Below are positions 1 to 8,392 of a stretch of DNA of 64,000 nt, piece after piece. Positions within the stretch are counted from its first letter, which is position 1; every line of letters starts with the position of its first letter. This stretch comes from RPRC01 sp963746935. Its GTDB lineage: Bacteria > Desulfobacterota > Desulfuromonadia > Geobacterales > Geobacteraceae. The translations under genes were made by a program, and so were the position numbers. The notes under the pieces were generated by a model. That model was given only the letters and a program-made list of their open reading frames with translations, did not search any database and was not told where the DNA came from. Location: contig CAVVDU010000008.1 of the NCBI GenBank assembly GCA_963746935.1, positions 372,001 through 436,000 on the forward strand. Direction: 5' to 3'.

Positions 1-1
1 G

Positions 2-79
2 GTGCTAAAGGTCGAACCGGAAAACAAAGGCGTTGCAAAAAAACTGAACGCACTCAGGAATGCAAAAGGTCCGCAATGA
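2..79 (+). CDS. 3' end of an upstream gene, possibly a TPR protein (partial)
   Basis: The last 25 codons of a gene that begins before the window, ending in TGA at 77-79. The readable tail (LKVEPENKGVAKKLNALRNA) resembles the end of a tetratricopeptide repeat, but this is too little to assign a family. The stop overlaps the ATG of the next gene as ATGA, so the two are probably translationally coupled in one operon with the ABC importer. Confidence 0.5.
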   Translation: MLKVEPENKGVAKKLNALRNAKGPQ

Positions 80-1698
80 ACGGGAAGTTCGCTGCATTCC
101 TCCTTCTCCTTACCACTGTCATTCTCGCTTCATGCGACAGCAGCCCGCGGCAGAGGCCCGTTCCTGCCAGAGGGGCGGATATACCCGCCTATGGCGACAC
201 CCTTGTTGACGGTACCATCGGCGAACCATCGAACCTTATACCGGTGCTGGCCACCGACAGCTCCTCCTTTGATGTTGCCGGGCTTGTCTACAACGGCCTG
301 CTCAAATACGACAAAGATCTGAAACTGGTCGGCGATCTTGCGAAATCGTGGGACGTATCCAAAAACGGATTGATCATAACCTTTCATCTCCGCCATGGCG
401 TCAAGTGGCAGGATGGTGTCGAGTTCACTGCCAGGGACGTCCTTTATACCTACCGAGTCACCATCGACCCCAAGACCCCCACTGCGTACGCCGAAAACTT
501 CAAACAGGTAAAACGGGCCGAAGTGGTGGACCCTTACACCTTCCGGGTAACCTACGACAAGCCATACGCCCCGGCCCTTGCCTCCTGGACAAGCGCGATT
601 CTCCCCTCCCATCTCCTGGAGGGCAAGGATATTACCAAAAGCCCCCTCTCCCGCGCCCCGGTGGGGACAGGACCCTACCGCCTGAAAGAGTGGGTCGCCG
701 GACAGAAGGTTGTCCTTGAATCATATCATGATTATTTCGAAGGCCGCCCCTACATCGACCGCTACGTCTACCGGATCATTCCTGATAGTTCCACCATGTA
801 TATGGAACTGAAATCGGGAGGACTGGACATGATGACTCTTACCCCGGTCCAGTACCAACGGCAGACCGATACCCCCCAATTCAAGGAGCGTTTCAACAAA
901 TACCGCTATCCGGCTTCGTCCTACGTCTATCTCGGTTATAATCTCCGCCACCCGCTGTTCAAGGACAAAAGGGTTCGACAGGCAATTACCTCGGCCATCA
1001 ACAAGGATGAGATCATCCAGGGCGCTCTCCTGGGGATGGGGCAGGTGGCACATGGGCCCTATAAACCCGGTACCTGGGCCTATAAACCTGACATCAAGGA
1101 TTTTGATTACAATCCTGAACGGGCACGGAAACTCCTTGCAGACGCAGGGTGGCGGGAGATGAACAGTGACGGCATACTGACCAAAAATGGCAAACCCTTC
1201 CGATTCACGGTCCTGACCAACCAAGGAAATGATCTCCGACTCAAGACAGCTCAGATCATTCAACAGCGATTGAAGGCTGTGGGCATCGACATGAAGATCC
1301 GGGTACTGGAATGGGCATCGTTCATCAGCAATTTTATCGATACGGGGAATTTCGAGGCTGTCATTCTCGGCTGGACAATTTCTCCTGACCCCGATCTCTT
1401 CGATGTCTGGGATTCCAGCAAGACCGGGCCCAAAGAATTGAATTTCATCGGTTTCAAAAACAGTGAAGTGGACCGGCTGATCGAAAAGGGTCGAAGGACC
1501 TTTGATGAGGAGGAGCGGAAGAAATGCTACTATCGGATTCAGGACATTCTGGCCGAGGAGCAGCCCACAACCTTCCTCTATGTACCGGAGTCACTGCCGG
1601 TGGTCAGCGCCCGCTTTCATGGTATCAAACCGGCGCCGGCAGGAATCACCTACAATTTCATCCACTGGTATGTGCCAAAGGCGGAGCAGGTATATTAA
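76..1698 (+). CDS. Peptide-type ABC transporter substrate-binding lipoprotein (SBP family 5)
   Basis: Solute-binding protein of a peptide/nickel-type importer (DppA/OppA/NikA family), which captures substrate outside the inner membrane and passes it to the permease pair encoded next. Residues 1-20 are a lipoprotein signal with lipobox L17-A18-S19-C20, so Cys20 should be lipidated. The family blocks GDLAKSWD and WQDG (about residues 95-125) and PVGTGPYRL (about 195) are clear, and 540 aa is a normal length. The ATG overlaps the upstream stop (ATGA). The ATPase subunits (DppD/F type) are not downstream and must lie upstream of the window or elsewhere. A dipeptide or oligopeptide is the likely substrate, but sequence alone does not fix it. 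Confidence 0.9.
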   Translation: MNGKFAAFLLLLTTVILASCDSSPRQRPVPARGADIPAYGDTLVDGTIGEPSNLIPVLATDSSSFDVAGLVYNGLLKYDKDLKLVGDLAKSWDVSKNGLIITFHLRHGVKWQDGVEFTARDVLYTYRVTIDPKTPTAYAENFKQVKRAEVVDPYTFRVTYDKPYAPALASWTSAILPSHLLEGKDITKSPLSRAPVGTGPYRLKEWVAGQKVVLESYHDYFEGRPYIDRYVYRIIPDSSTMYMELKSGGLDMMTLTPVQYQRQTDTPQFKERFNKYRYPASSYVYLGYNLRHPLFKDKRVRQAITSAINKDEIIQGALLGMGQVAHGPYKPGTWAYKPDIKDFDYNPERARKLLADAGWREMNSDGILTKNGKPFRFTVLTNQGNDLRLKTAQIIQQRLKAVGIDMKIRVLEWASFISNFIDTGNFEAVILGWTISPDPDLFDVWDSSKTGPKELNFIGFKNSEVDRLIEKGRRTFDEEERKKCYYRIQDILAEEQPTTFLYVPESLPVVSARFHGIKPAPAGITYNFIHWYVPKAEQVY

Positions 1699-1794
1699 GG
1701 ACAGTTGTTAGCTGTTGGCTGATAGCTTGAATCAAAATCAAAAACTAGCTAAGACCTACGAACCAAGAGCCTCGAACTACGAGCCAAAATTACC

Positions 1795-2775
1795 ATGATC
1801 GCCTATCTCATAAAAAGAATACTGATGCTGATACCGCTCCTGTTCGGGATCACCCTGATCACTTTTGCCGTGATCCATCTGGCGCCGGGAGAGCCGGTCG
1901 ACATGCAGACCGCCATGAACCCGAAGGTATCGGCCGAGGCCCGCCAGAAGATGCGTGAATTCTACGGCCTCGACAAGCCGCTCCACGTCCAGTATTTCAC
2001 CTGGCTCGGACGCATGGCCCGCCTCGATTTCGGTCGCTCTTTCGCTCCGGACAACCGCCCGGTCACCGACAAGATCGTCGAACGGATTCCGATCACCCTC
2101 AGCCTCAATATCATCGCCTTGATCCTGGAGTTCGGCCTTGCTATCCCGATCGGCATTCTCGCTGCGGTGCGCAGGGATACACTCCTGGATAAGGGTATCA
2201 CCGTCTTCGTTTTTCTCGGTTTCGCAATCCCGACCTTCTGGCTGGCGCTTCTCCTGATGTACTTCTTCGGGGTAAAACTCAACTGGCTCCCGATCTCCGG
2301 TCTTCACTCGATGGGAAGCGATCTCCTTGGCCCGTTCGCATGGTTCTGGGATTTGGCAAAACATCTGATCCTGCCGGTGGGCATTGCCACCTTCGGCAGC
2401 CTGGCCGGACTGTCGCGCTACATGCGCTCCACCATGCTGGAGGTAATCCGCCAGGACTATATCACCACTGCCCGGGCCAAGGGCCTTTCGGAGAGAGTCG
2501 TCATCTACCGGCATGCCCTCAGGAACGCACTGCTGCCGGTTGTTACCCTGCTTGGTTTTTCCCTGCCCGGCCTCATCGGCGGCAGCGTCATCTTCGAGAC
2601 GATCTTCGCCATCCCCGGCATGGGCCAGCTCTTCTACACCGGGGTCATGTCCCGGGATTATCCCCTTGTCATGGGCATCCTGGTAATCGGCGCTTTTCTC
2701 ACCCTGATCGGAAACCTCCTTGCCGACATCTGTTATTCGTTTGCAGATCCGCGCATCCGCCACGGGCGAGCGTGA
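1795..2775 (+). CDS. ABC transporter permease, DppB type
   Basis: First inner-membrane permease of the peptide-type importer. The protein starts with the typical MIAYLIKRILMLIPLLFGIT membrane helix, has about six membrane segments, and carries the cytoplasmic EAA loop (TARAKGLSERVVIYRHALRN, about residues 222-241) that docks the ATPase. The length of 326 aa fits DppB. It lies 96 bp after the binding protein. That gap holds short imperfect direct repeats (tagctgttggctgatagct region and a gaacc/gagcc-rich stretch) and no gene. No strong Shine-Dalgarno precedes the ATG. The stop overlaps a possible GTG of the next permease. Confidence 0.92.
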   Translation: MIAYLIKRILMLIPLLFGITLITFAVIHLAPGEPVDMQTAMNPKVSAEARQKMREFYGLDKPLHVQYFTWLGRMARLDFGRSFAPDNRPVTDKIVERIPITLSLNIIALILEFGLAIPIGILAAVRRDTLLDKGITVFVFLGFAIPTFWLALLLMYFFGVKLNWLPISGLHSMGSDLLGPFAWFWDLAKHLILPVGIATFGSLAGLSRYMRSTMLEVIRQDYITTARAKGLSERVVIYRHALRNALLPVVTLLGFSLPGLIGGSVIFETIFAIPGMGQLFYTGVMSRDYPLVMGILVIGAFLTLIGNLLADICYSFADPRIRHGRA

Positions 2776-2786
2776 GGAACGTATTC

Positions 2787-3641
2787 ATGTCATTTAAAAC
2801 CTCCTATTTCTATGCAATCTTCTGGCAGCGTTTTCGGCACAACCGTTTCGCCATGGCTGGTGCCTTCATTGTCGCGGGACTCTTTATCATCTCCTTCCTC
2901 GCGCCGTTCATCACCCCCTGCGACCCGACGACCATCGACGCCTACCACGTCCTCCTTCCGCCATCGTCAGCCCACTGGATGGGCACCGATGAGTTGGGGA
3001 GAGATGTGTTCACGCGGGTCATCTACGGCGCCAGGATTTCCCTCAAGGTTGGCTTTGTAGCAGTCGGAATCGCCATTAGCATCGGAACCGTGGTCGGCCT
3101 GCTCTCAGGCTACTATGGTGGCTGGGTGGACAGCATTCTGATGCGGTTCGTCGACATTATGCTCTGTTTTCCCACCTTCTTCCTGATCCTGGCCGTTATT
3201 GCCCTGCTTGAGCCTTCCATCTGGTACATCATGCTGATTATCGGCATTACCGGCTGGATGGGCGTGGCCCGCCTGGTAAGGGCCGAGGTGCTTTCCATCA
3301 AGGAAAGGGATTATATTACCGCTGCCCGGTCCATTGGCGCTTCAAACTTCAGGATAATCTTCCGGCACATCCTGCCGAATGCCGCAGCGCCGGTATTCGT
3401 TGCAGCAACACTGGGCGTCGCAGGTGCCATCCTGACCGAATCGGCCCTCTCCTTTCTCGGCATCGGTGTCCAGCCACCCACCCCCAGCTGGGGAAACATC
3501 CTCACCTCCGGCAAGGACTACCTGGAATTCGCCTGGTGGCTCTCTCTCTTCCCGGGAGTTGCCATCCTGGTCACCGTTCTGGCATACAACCTGCTCGGAG
3601 AAGGGATTCGGGACGCCCTTGACCCTCGCCTGCAAAGGTAA
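2787..3641 (+). CDS. ABC transporter permease, DppC type
   Basis: Second permease of the importer, 284 aa. It has the DppC N-terminal domain (first helix about residues 22-42), the GTDELGRDVFTRVIYGARIS block typical of DppC, an EAA loop (AARSIGASNFRIIFRHILPN) and the C-terminal signature SFLGIGVQPPTPSWG. The same frame stays open about 150 codons further upstream inside dppB, but homology begins here. GAGGA at 2774-2778, eight bases before the ATG at 2787, supports this start. A GTG at 2772 overlapping the dppB stop (GTGA) is an alternative adding five residues. Confidence 0.9.
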   Translation: MSFKTSYFYAIFWQRFRHNRFAMAGAFIVAGLFIISFLAPFITPCDPTTIDAYHVLLPPSSAHWMGTDELGRDVFTRVIYGARISLKVGFVAVGIAISIGTVVGLLSGYYGGWVDSILMRFVDIMLCFPTFFLILAVIALLEPSIWYIMLIIGITGWMGVARLVRAEVLSIKERDYITAARSIGASNFRIIFRHILPNAAAPVFVAATLGVAGAILTESALSFLGIGVQPPTPSWGNILTSGKDYLEFAWWLSLFPGVAILVTVLAYNLLGEGIRDALDPRLQR

Positions 3642-3681
3642 ACAGAAACCCGATACAGAATAAAGTGCGAGGAACATTGTA

Positions 3682-4167
3682 ATGATTCACTTCGACAAAA
3701 CCGACTTCACTATCGCCTCCGTAGAAGACGAACTCCGTGTTGACGATCTCTGCCGGAAACTCCTGAAAGACTTCCACCAGCATCTCCTTCGGAACGGAGT
3801 GCCTCCCCTTGAGGCAGGAACCCTGGCTCATGGAGCCGATTACTTCCTCCGGGATTACCTTGTTTCGGCGCGTCGTTGGAATCTTTTCCAGGAAAAGGAT
3901 GGAATTGTTCGCACTTTTGCGGCAACCTGGTATATCATTTCATCCCTGGAGCCGACAATCGGTGAACTGAAAGGTCACGTGAACGGTGTGAGGGAATTCT
4001 CTCGTTTTCTTCATTCCAACGGACTGATTTCCGGGGAGTATCTCGGCAAGATCGAGAGTGAATGCGATGATATTCGCTGGTATGAGGAAAGGATCGAGTC
4101 GTTTTGGAATATCCGTGATGACGGCTACCGGGCCTGGGAACGGGAATGTTCCCTGAAGGAAGAATGA
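3682..4167 (+). CDS. Conserved hypothetical protein
   Basis: A 161-aa soluble, predicted helical protein that I cannot place in a family. It has no signal peptide, membrane helix or cysteine cluster, and is rich in aromatic and charged residues (for example RWNLFQEKDG and RWYEERIESFWNIRDDGYRAW). The ATG has GAGG nine bases upstream. It begins 40 bp after the permease gene and is followed about 105 bp later by a DUF815 ATPase gene on the same strand. It could be co-transcribed with either, but nothing in the sequence shows its role. Confidence 0.65.
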   Translation: MIHFDKTDFTIASVEDELRVDDLCRKLLKDFHQHLLRNGVPPLEAGTLAHGADYFLRDYLVSARRWNLFQEKDGIVRTFAATWYIISSLEPTIGELKGHVNGVREFSRFLHSNGLISGEYLGKIESECDDIRWYEERIESFWNIRDDGYRAWERECSLKEE

Positions 4168-4272
4168 AGGCAGGGTGACATTTCACCGCTAGGATGAAAA
4201 ACAGCGCACAGCAACGACTCAACCAATTGAAAACGGATCGAATCAGGAATCCGGGAGAAGAGACAGTCCCCC

Positions 4273-5157
4273 ATGAAAAATAAGGAAACAAAAGACTGGC
4301 ATGACATTATCACCAAGGTAGACCGGCTTCTTGACCGCTTTGAAACTTTTCTGGAAATGACTTCCCTGCCGCTCTGCACCGACTCGTCGCTCTTCGAAAA
4401 ACATATCGCTTTTCGCTGGGAAAAACGCATGGGAAAAGGTTTTCTTCAGCCCATTGAGCATCCCCACATGTTCGATCTGAACGACCTGGTGGGGGTTGAC
4501 GGGGCACGGGACGAGATTATTAGAAATACCGCCCAGTTCGTGGCAGGCTACCCGGCAAACAACGTTCTTTTATGGGGTGAACGCGGCACAGGAAAGTCTT
4601 CCTGCATCAAGGGTCTCCTCAAGCCATTCTCTCCGAAAGGGCTGCGGCTCATTGAGGTGCAAAAGGGCGACCTCCTCCATATCTCAGATATCCTGAGACT
4701 GGTCCGGGGAACACCCTGGCGGTTTATCCTGTTTTGCGATGATCTTTCCTTTGAGGAGGGTGAAGCTACCTACCGGGAATTGAAGGCGATCCTGGAAGGG
4801 AGCATTGAAGCCAGACCGGAAAATGTCCTCCTCTACGCAACCTCCAACCGGCGCCACCTCATGCCTGAACCGATGAATGACAACCTTGGAAAAGAGATTC
4901 ACCCCGAGGAAGCCATCTCGGAAAAACTCTCCCTTGCGGACCGCTTCGGTCTTACTCTCAGTTTTTATTCCTTCTCCCAGGACACCTACCTCGCCATTGT
5001 CGAGCACTATGCGGAACGGCTTAGTCTCGATATCAGCCGGGGCGAACTGCGCAGTGAAGCCCTTCGCTGGGCGCTGTTCAAGGGACAGCGTTCCGGACGT
5101 TCCGCCCGTCAGTTCATCGATGACCTGGCAGGCCGGCTCGCCATGAAAGGAACCTAG
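4273..5157 (+). CDS. DUF815-family AAA+ ATPase
   Basis: A 294-aa P-loop ATPase of the DUF815 family. After about 75 N-terminal residues comes the family lead-in (LNDLVGVDGARDEIIRNTAQ). Walker A is GERGTGKSS (about residues 102-110) and Walker B is FILFCDDLSF (about 150-160). A sensor-1-like stretch reads LLYATSNRRHLMPEP, and a basic C-terminal helical region is rich in Arg (GQRSGRSARQF). Members are soluble AAA+ proteins of undefined biological role. No partner beyond the preceding unknown gene is visible. The SD is poor (GGGAG is too far upstream), so an earlier in-frame start cannot be excluded. Confidence 0.85.
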   Translation: MKNKETKDWHDIITKVDRLLDRFETFLEMTSLPLCTDSSLFEKHIAFRWEKRMGKGFLQPIEHPHMFDLNDLVGVDGARDEIIRNTAQFVAGYPANNVLLWGERGTGKSSCIKGLLKPFSPKGLRLIEVQKGDLLHISDILRLVRGTPWRFILFCDDLSFEEGEATYRELKAILEGSIEARPENVLLYATSNRRHLMPEPMNDNLGKEIHPEEAISEKLSLADRFGLTLSFYSFSQDTYLAIVEHYAERLSLDISRGELRSEALRWALFKGQRSGRSARQFIDDLAGRLAMKGT

Positions 5158-5271
5158 AGTTTCTCATCTGGACGGGCAAGACATATCTACCGGAGGGCAC
5201 TGTCTTCCGAGGGTCACGACTCTGCTGACTGTAGAAGATTAGGAGTTCAACTTTTTTATCCAAATTTAAAT

Positions 5272-5299
5272 TTGACCTCTTTTAGCTCTTCATGATAAA
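5272..5299 (+). promoter_or_regulatory. Candidate sigma-70 promoter of the carbonic anhydrase gene
   Basis: TTGACC at 5272-5277 and GATAAA at 5294-5299 with a 16-base spacer, about 40 bp before the ATG at 5339. A 14-bp AT-rich perfect palindrome (caaatttaaatttg, 5261-5274) overlaps the -35 element and could be an operator. Only pattern evidence. Confidence 0.4.
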
Positions 5300-5338
5300 A
5301 GTTTTCAATAATTTTTTATCAATTGAGGAGGGAAAAAC

Positions 5339-6037
5339 ATGGCAGGTATTACGAGGAACGTTTTGAAGGGCACAGCAGTTGCCGCACTGGGAACATTGCT
5401 GAGCGTTGCTGCGTTTGCATCGGGTAGCGGGGTCGGCATGAATGCTGACGAGGCACTGCAGAAGCTTATGAAAGGCAACAAACAGTTCATTGCGCAGCAG
5501 CAGACCGAGCAAAAGTTCTGCGATTTGGCGACAACACGCCAGTCCCTGGCTAAAAGTCAAAAACCCTACGCGGTAATCCTCTCCTGTTCCGATTCACGGG
5601 TACCGCCCGAAATCATCTTTAACAAGGGGCTTGGCGAAATTTTTGTCATCCGTGTCGCAGGTAACATTCCTGACCCGATTGTTCTTGGAAGCATCGAATA
5701 TGCGGTTGAGCATATCGGCAGCCCACTGGTAATGGTTCTGGGCCATGAAAGATGCGGCGCTGTAACTGCGGCTGTGGACGCCAAAGGCAAACCGGAAGGG
5801 AACATTGGCGCCATCATAAAGACCATTACCCCGGCAGTAAAGACAGCGAGAAAAGAGTATACCGGCAAAGATAAGGCTCAACTGATTGAGACAGCTGTCG
5901 ATGACAACGTGCGTCTCGTTGCGGCGAACCTGATCAAGCAATCTTCCGTTATCAAACACCTGGTAAAAGAAGGGAAAGTTAAGATCGTAACCGCAAAATA
6001 CGATCTGGATGACGGAACTGTAACCCTGTTCAAGTAA
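5339..6037 (+). CDS. Exported beta-class carbonic anhydrase
   Basis: Beta-carbonic anhydrase, a zinc enzyme interconverting CO2 and bicarbonate. The active-site set is complete: CSDSR (Cys zinc ligand with the Asp-Arg dyad, about residues 81-85) and HERCGA (His and Cys zinc ligands, about 135-140). Unlike cytoplasmic family members it begins with a hydrophobic leader (MAGITRNVLKGTAVAALGTL, then AAFASG), so it is probably periplasmic. The SD GAGGAGGG lies just before the ATG. A possible promoter with a palindromic site sits upstream, and a strong hairpin follows the stop. It appears to be monocistronic. At 232 aa it is normal length once the leader is removed. Confidence 0.92.
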   Translation: MAGITRNVLKGTAVAALGTLLSVAAFASGSGVGMNADEALQKLMKGNKQFIAQQQTEQKFCDLATTRQSLAKSQKPYAVILSCSDSRVPPEIIFNKGLGEIFVIRVAGNIPDPIVLGSIEYAVEHIGSPLVMVLGHERCGAVTAAVDAKGKPEGNIGAIIKTITPAVKTARKEYTGKDKAQLIETAVDDNVRLVAANLIKQSSVIKHLVKEGKVKIVTAKYDLDDGTVTLFK

Positions 6038-6050
6038 TATAACTTGAGTT

Positions 6051-6086
6051 GCAGGTGGAGACCGTCACCCGACAGGCTCCACCTGC
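6051..6086. terminator. Rho-independent-type hairpin between convergent genes
   Basis: A perfect 10-bp stem (gcaggtggag / ctccacctgc) with a 16-base loop, 13 bp after the carbonic anhydrase stop and before the end of the convergent cupin gene. The following T tract is weak and interrupted (cgtttcctcttcg). Confidence 0.6.
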
Positions 6087-6149
6087 CGTTTCCTCTTCGT
6101 TCTAAAAAGACCTGTCCCAGTCGACCAACACAATACACAGATGTAAGAG

Positions 6150-6482
6150 TTATGCGCGAATCATCACCAAGAGCATCGTAAATCGTCCGTCTGACCGCAG
6201 GGCATGAGATTTATCAGCCGGCATGATAATTATCTCACCGGCTTTTACCGTGTGCTTTTCTCCGGAGATGGTAACCTCCGCCTCTCCTTCGACAATCTGT
6301 ACAAATGCATCAAAAGGTGCAGTATGCTCACTGAGACCCTGCCCGGCGTCAAAGGAGAAAAGCGTTATCGTTCCGATACCCCGATCAATGAGAGTTTTAC
6401 TTACCACGGATCCTTCCTGGTAGGAAATGAGGCTTTTCAGATCCAATGCCTGGCCAAGAAGGCTTCCCTGAGTATTTGTCAT
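6150..6482 (-). CDS. Small cupin-domain protein
   Basis: A 110-aa single-domain cupin (cupin_2 type). The conserved cupin motif 1 is partly degenerate (SEHTAPFDAFVQIVEGEAEV, with one His where two are usual), and motif 2 is KAGEIIIMPADKSHAL with the conserved His. Such proteins are small beta-barrels that often bind a metal, and many are uncharacterised. An AGGAG ribosome site precedes the ATG. It stands alone on the minus strand, convergent with the carbonic anhydrase and divergent from the ROK gene. The substrate is unknown. Confidence 0.85.
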   Translation of the reverse strand: MTNTQGSLLGQALDLKSLISYQEGSVVSKTLIDRGIGTITLFSFDAGQGLSEHTAPFDAFVQIVEGEAEVTISGEKHTVKAGEIIIMPADKSHALRSDGRFTMLLVMIRA

Positions 6483-6738
6483 AAAGTGTTCTCCTTTCGT
6501 GATAAACTGCCTGAAAGCGCAGGGCTCCGTTCCTCAAAACTCAATAGTATCCTCTTTGTTTTAAAGACTGTAGCATACTCAAGGCATTTCAGTCATGACT
6601 CATGTCAAAAAATCACCATTAATCCAGCCTGATACAATCGTATCGATTGAACAAATGGAATCTTCCGTTATGATGTATCCTGAAAACGAGGTACACTTCG
6701 ACCCGGAAAACGGGAAACGGACAACCAGGGAGCATTAT

Positions 6739-7704
6739 ATGAAAAAGCCATCTGTGGTACTTGGAATCGATATCGGTGGAACAACATCTTCCTTCGGTTT
6801 CGTTAAACGTGACGGGACATATTTCGCGGAGTCGACGATCGCCACCCCACCCCATGAACCGGCATCATATTTAGTGGAGCATCTCTGTAAGCAGGCCCGG
6901 GAAGCATTCGCTCCTCTTGCCGCAAGCCACGAATTGAAAGGGATCGGTATTGGCGCGCCCAACGCCAATTATTACACGGGAATTGTCAAGAGTCCGATAA
7001 ACCTGGATTGGGACGAAGAGGTCCCAATAGCCGAACTCTTCCGCTCACACTTTGATCTTCCCGTGGCAGTCACCAACGATGCCAATGCTGCAGCCCTGGG
7101 TGAGATGAAGTACGGAGCTGCACGGGGAATGCGTAATTTCATCTCCATCACCCTGGGAACGGGGCTCGGTAGCGGCATCGTCGTGAATGGGGAAATTGTC
7201 TACGGCGCAGACGGCTTTGCCGGAGAACTGGGCCATACGGTGGTTGACCCTGCCGGTCGGATGTGCGGTTGCGGCAAAAGAGGTTGTCTGGAAACGTACG
7301 TCTCCGCCCCCGGTCTCTGTAGAACGGCCTTCTCTCTCCTTGCCGAAAGGAAAGAAGAAAGTGTACTCAGGGACTTCAGTTTCCATGAGTTAACGGCAAT
7401 AGACGTTTACACGGCCGCAGGCAACGGGGACTGTCTCGCGGTGGAAGCATTTGCCGCGACAGGTCGGATCCTTGGCATAAAACTGGCGGATGCGGTTGCG
7501 CACACCAGCCCGGAGGCGTTTATTTTCCACGGTGGGCTTTCTGCCGCCGGCGACCTCCTGCTCATTGCGGCACGCAACTCCATGGAGGAACATCTCCTGA
7601 ATATTTACCGCGGACGGATTCCTTTGCTGCTCTCCGGGTTACTGGGTCGGAACGCGGGAGTCCTCGGCGCAGGAGCCTTGATCTGGAACGAGATCAAGCC
7701 GTAG
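6739..7704 (+). CDS. ROK-family sugar kinase / transcription factor-like protein
   Basis: A 321-aa ROK protein, most like glucokinase/N-acetylmannosamine kinase-type enzymes with no DNA-binding domain. It shows the phosphate-1 motif LGIDIGGTTSSFG (about residues 8-20), the catalytic-base region VTNDANAAALGE, the adenosine/phosphate-2 motif LGTGLGSGIV, and the ROK zinc motif GHTVVDPAGRMCGCGKRGCLE (Cys-x-Cys-x4-Cys). The frame is open for 48 more codons upstream. The ATG at 6739 is chosen because CAGGGAG lies six bases before it and homology starts there. It probably phosphorylates a hexose, but the specific sugar cannot be read from sequence. Two small ORFs follow. Confidence 0.88.
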   Translation: MKKPSVVLGIDIGGTTSSFGFVKRDGTYFAESTIATPPHEPASYLVEHLCKQAREAFAPLAASHELKGIGIGAPNANYYTGIVKSPINLDWDEEVPIAELFRSHFDLPVAVTNDANAAALGEMKYGAARGMRNFISITLGTGLGSGIVVNGEIVYGADGFAGELGHTVVDPAGRMCGCGKRGCLETYVSAPGLCRTAFSLLAERKEESVLRDFSFHELTAIDVYTAAGNGDCLAVEAFAATGRILGIKLADAVAHTSPEAFIFHGGLSAAGDLLLIAARNSMEEHLLNIYRGRIPLLLSGLLGRNAGVLGAGALIWNEIKP

Positions 7705-7725
7705 CTGAAACCATCAGGAGAAAAA

Positions 7726-7893
7726 ATGAAGAGGTTAACTGAATCATTTTCTCTCCAGCAGGTCAGGAGTGATTGCTCGAATCTCAAAAAAGGAGTACTA
7801 TTGCTCTCCTGCGTTCCATCCGGTGAATTCCGGTTTCTGCCCGAATCGGATGAACTGCTTGTAAATATTGAACTTTTCCCTGGTTCGGGATGA
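7726..7893 (+). CDS. Small ORF of unknown function (55 aa)
   Basis: Begins ATG at 7726 with a well-placed AGGAG (7716-7720), 21 bp after the ROK gene stop, and encodes 55 residues starting MKRLTESFSLQQVRSDCSNL and ending IELFPGSG. There is no membrane helix or recognised motif. The good ribosome site and operon-like position are the only support, and it could be non-coding. A small hairpin (tgccggg/cccggca, 7950-7969, no T tract) lies between it and the next small ORF. Confidence 0.35.
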   Translation: MKRLTESFSLQQVRSDCSNLKKGVLLLSCVPSGEFRFLPESDELLVNIELFPGSG

Positions 7894-7995
7894 CTCAGGA
7901 TGAAACATTGACGAACAGAGTACTGTCACAATGAAAACCTATGCGGAGGTGCCGGGAATTCCCCCGGCAATCCGTTGCAAACGGAGTATATGAAT

Positions 7996-8199
7996 ATGAA
8001 CTGCGAACAAAGACTGAAGATTATTGATGAGAAGCTGAAAGATCTTGACCTGACTATCAACCTGTGGGCAAAAAACAACGAACTGGACCACAGGATCGTT
8101 GATGATCTCATCCAGGGGAATCTGCGTGGCACCCACGGGACTGCACTGAATACACGAAAAAAAATGGAGGCTTTTTTCGGGCCGATCTTTAGCCCCTGA
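7996..8199 (+). CDS. Small hypothetical protein (67 aa)
   Basis: A 67-aa charged, predicted helical protein (starts MNCEQRLKIIDEKLKDLDLT) with no signal or membrane segment. GGAG at 7983-7986 is nine bases from the ATG at 7996. A second ATG at 7990 and a TTG at 7975 are in the same frame. I do not recognise a family. It lies downstream of the ROK gene and convergent with the histidine kinase. About 190 bp of sequence without a gene follows before the kinase stop. Confidence 0.5.
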   Translation: MNCEQRLKIIDEKLKDLDLTINLWAKNNELDHRIVDDLIQGNLRGTHGTALNTRKKMEAFFGPIFSP

Positions 8200-8392
8200 T
8201 CAGGAGCACAGGGTATCAGGCGACTCTCCAGGAGGATGTATCTCAGCCTAAAAATTTCGACCACGGTCTGTTAGCTTTCTGCGCATCAAGGCTCGTTTCC
8301 GAACAGGAGTTCCCCCGCGCCCCCAGAAACAGTGCCAGGATTGATCTCTCACGCTACATCGGCTCTCTGGCCCTATATGTGGAGAACTCAGG

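Noticed and set aside
1777..2763. 328-codon open frame antisense to dppB
   Set aside because: It is a mirror frame of a clear permease gene, rich in acidic and polar residues with no domain, as often seen antisense to membrane proteins.
2340..2786. Long in-frame extension of the second permease through dppB
   Set aside because: It overlaps dppB coding sequence, has no homology to permeases, and a good ribosome site and the conserved start lie at 2787.
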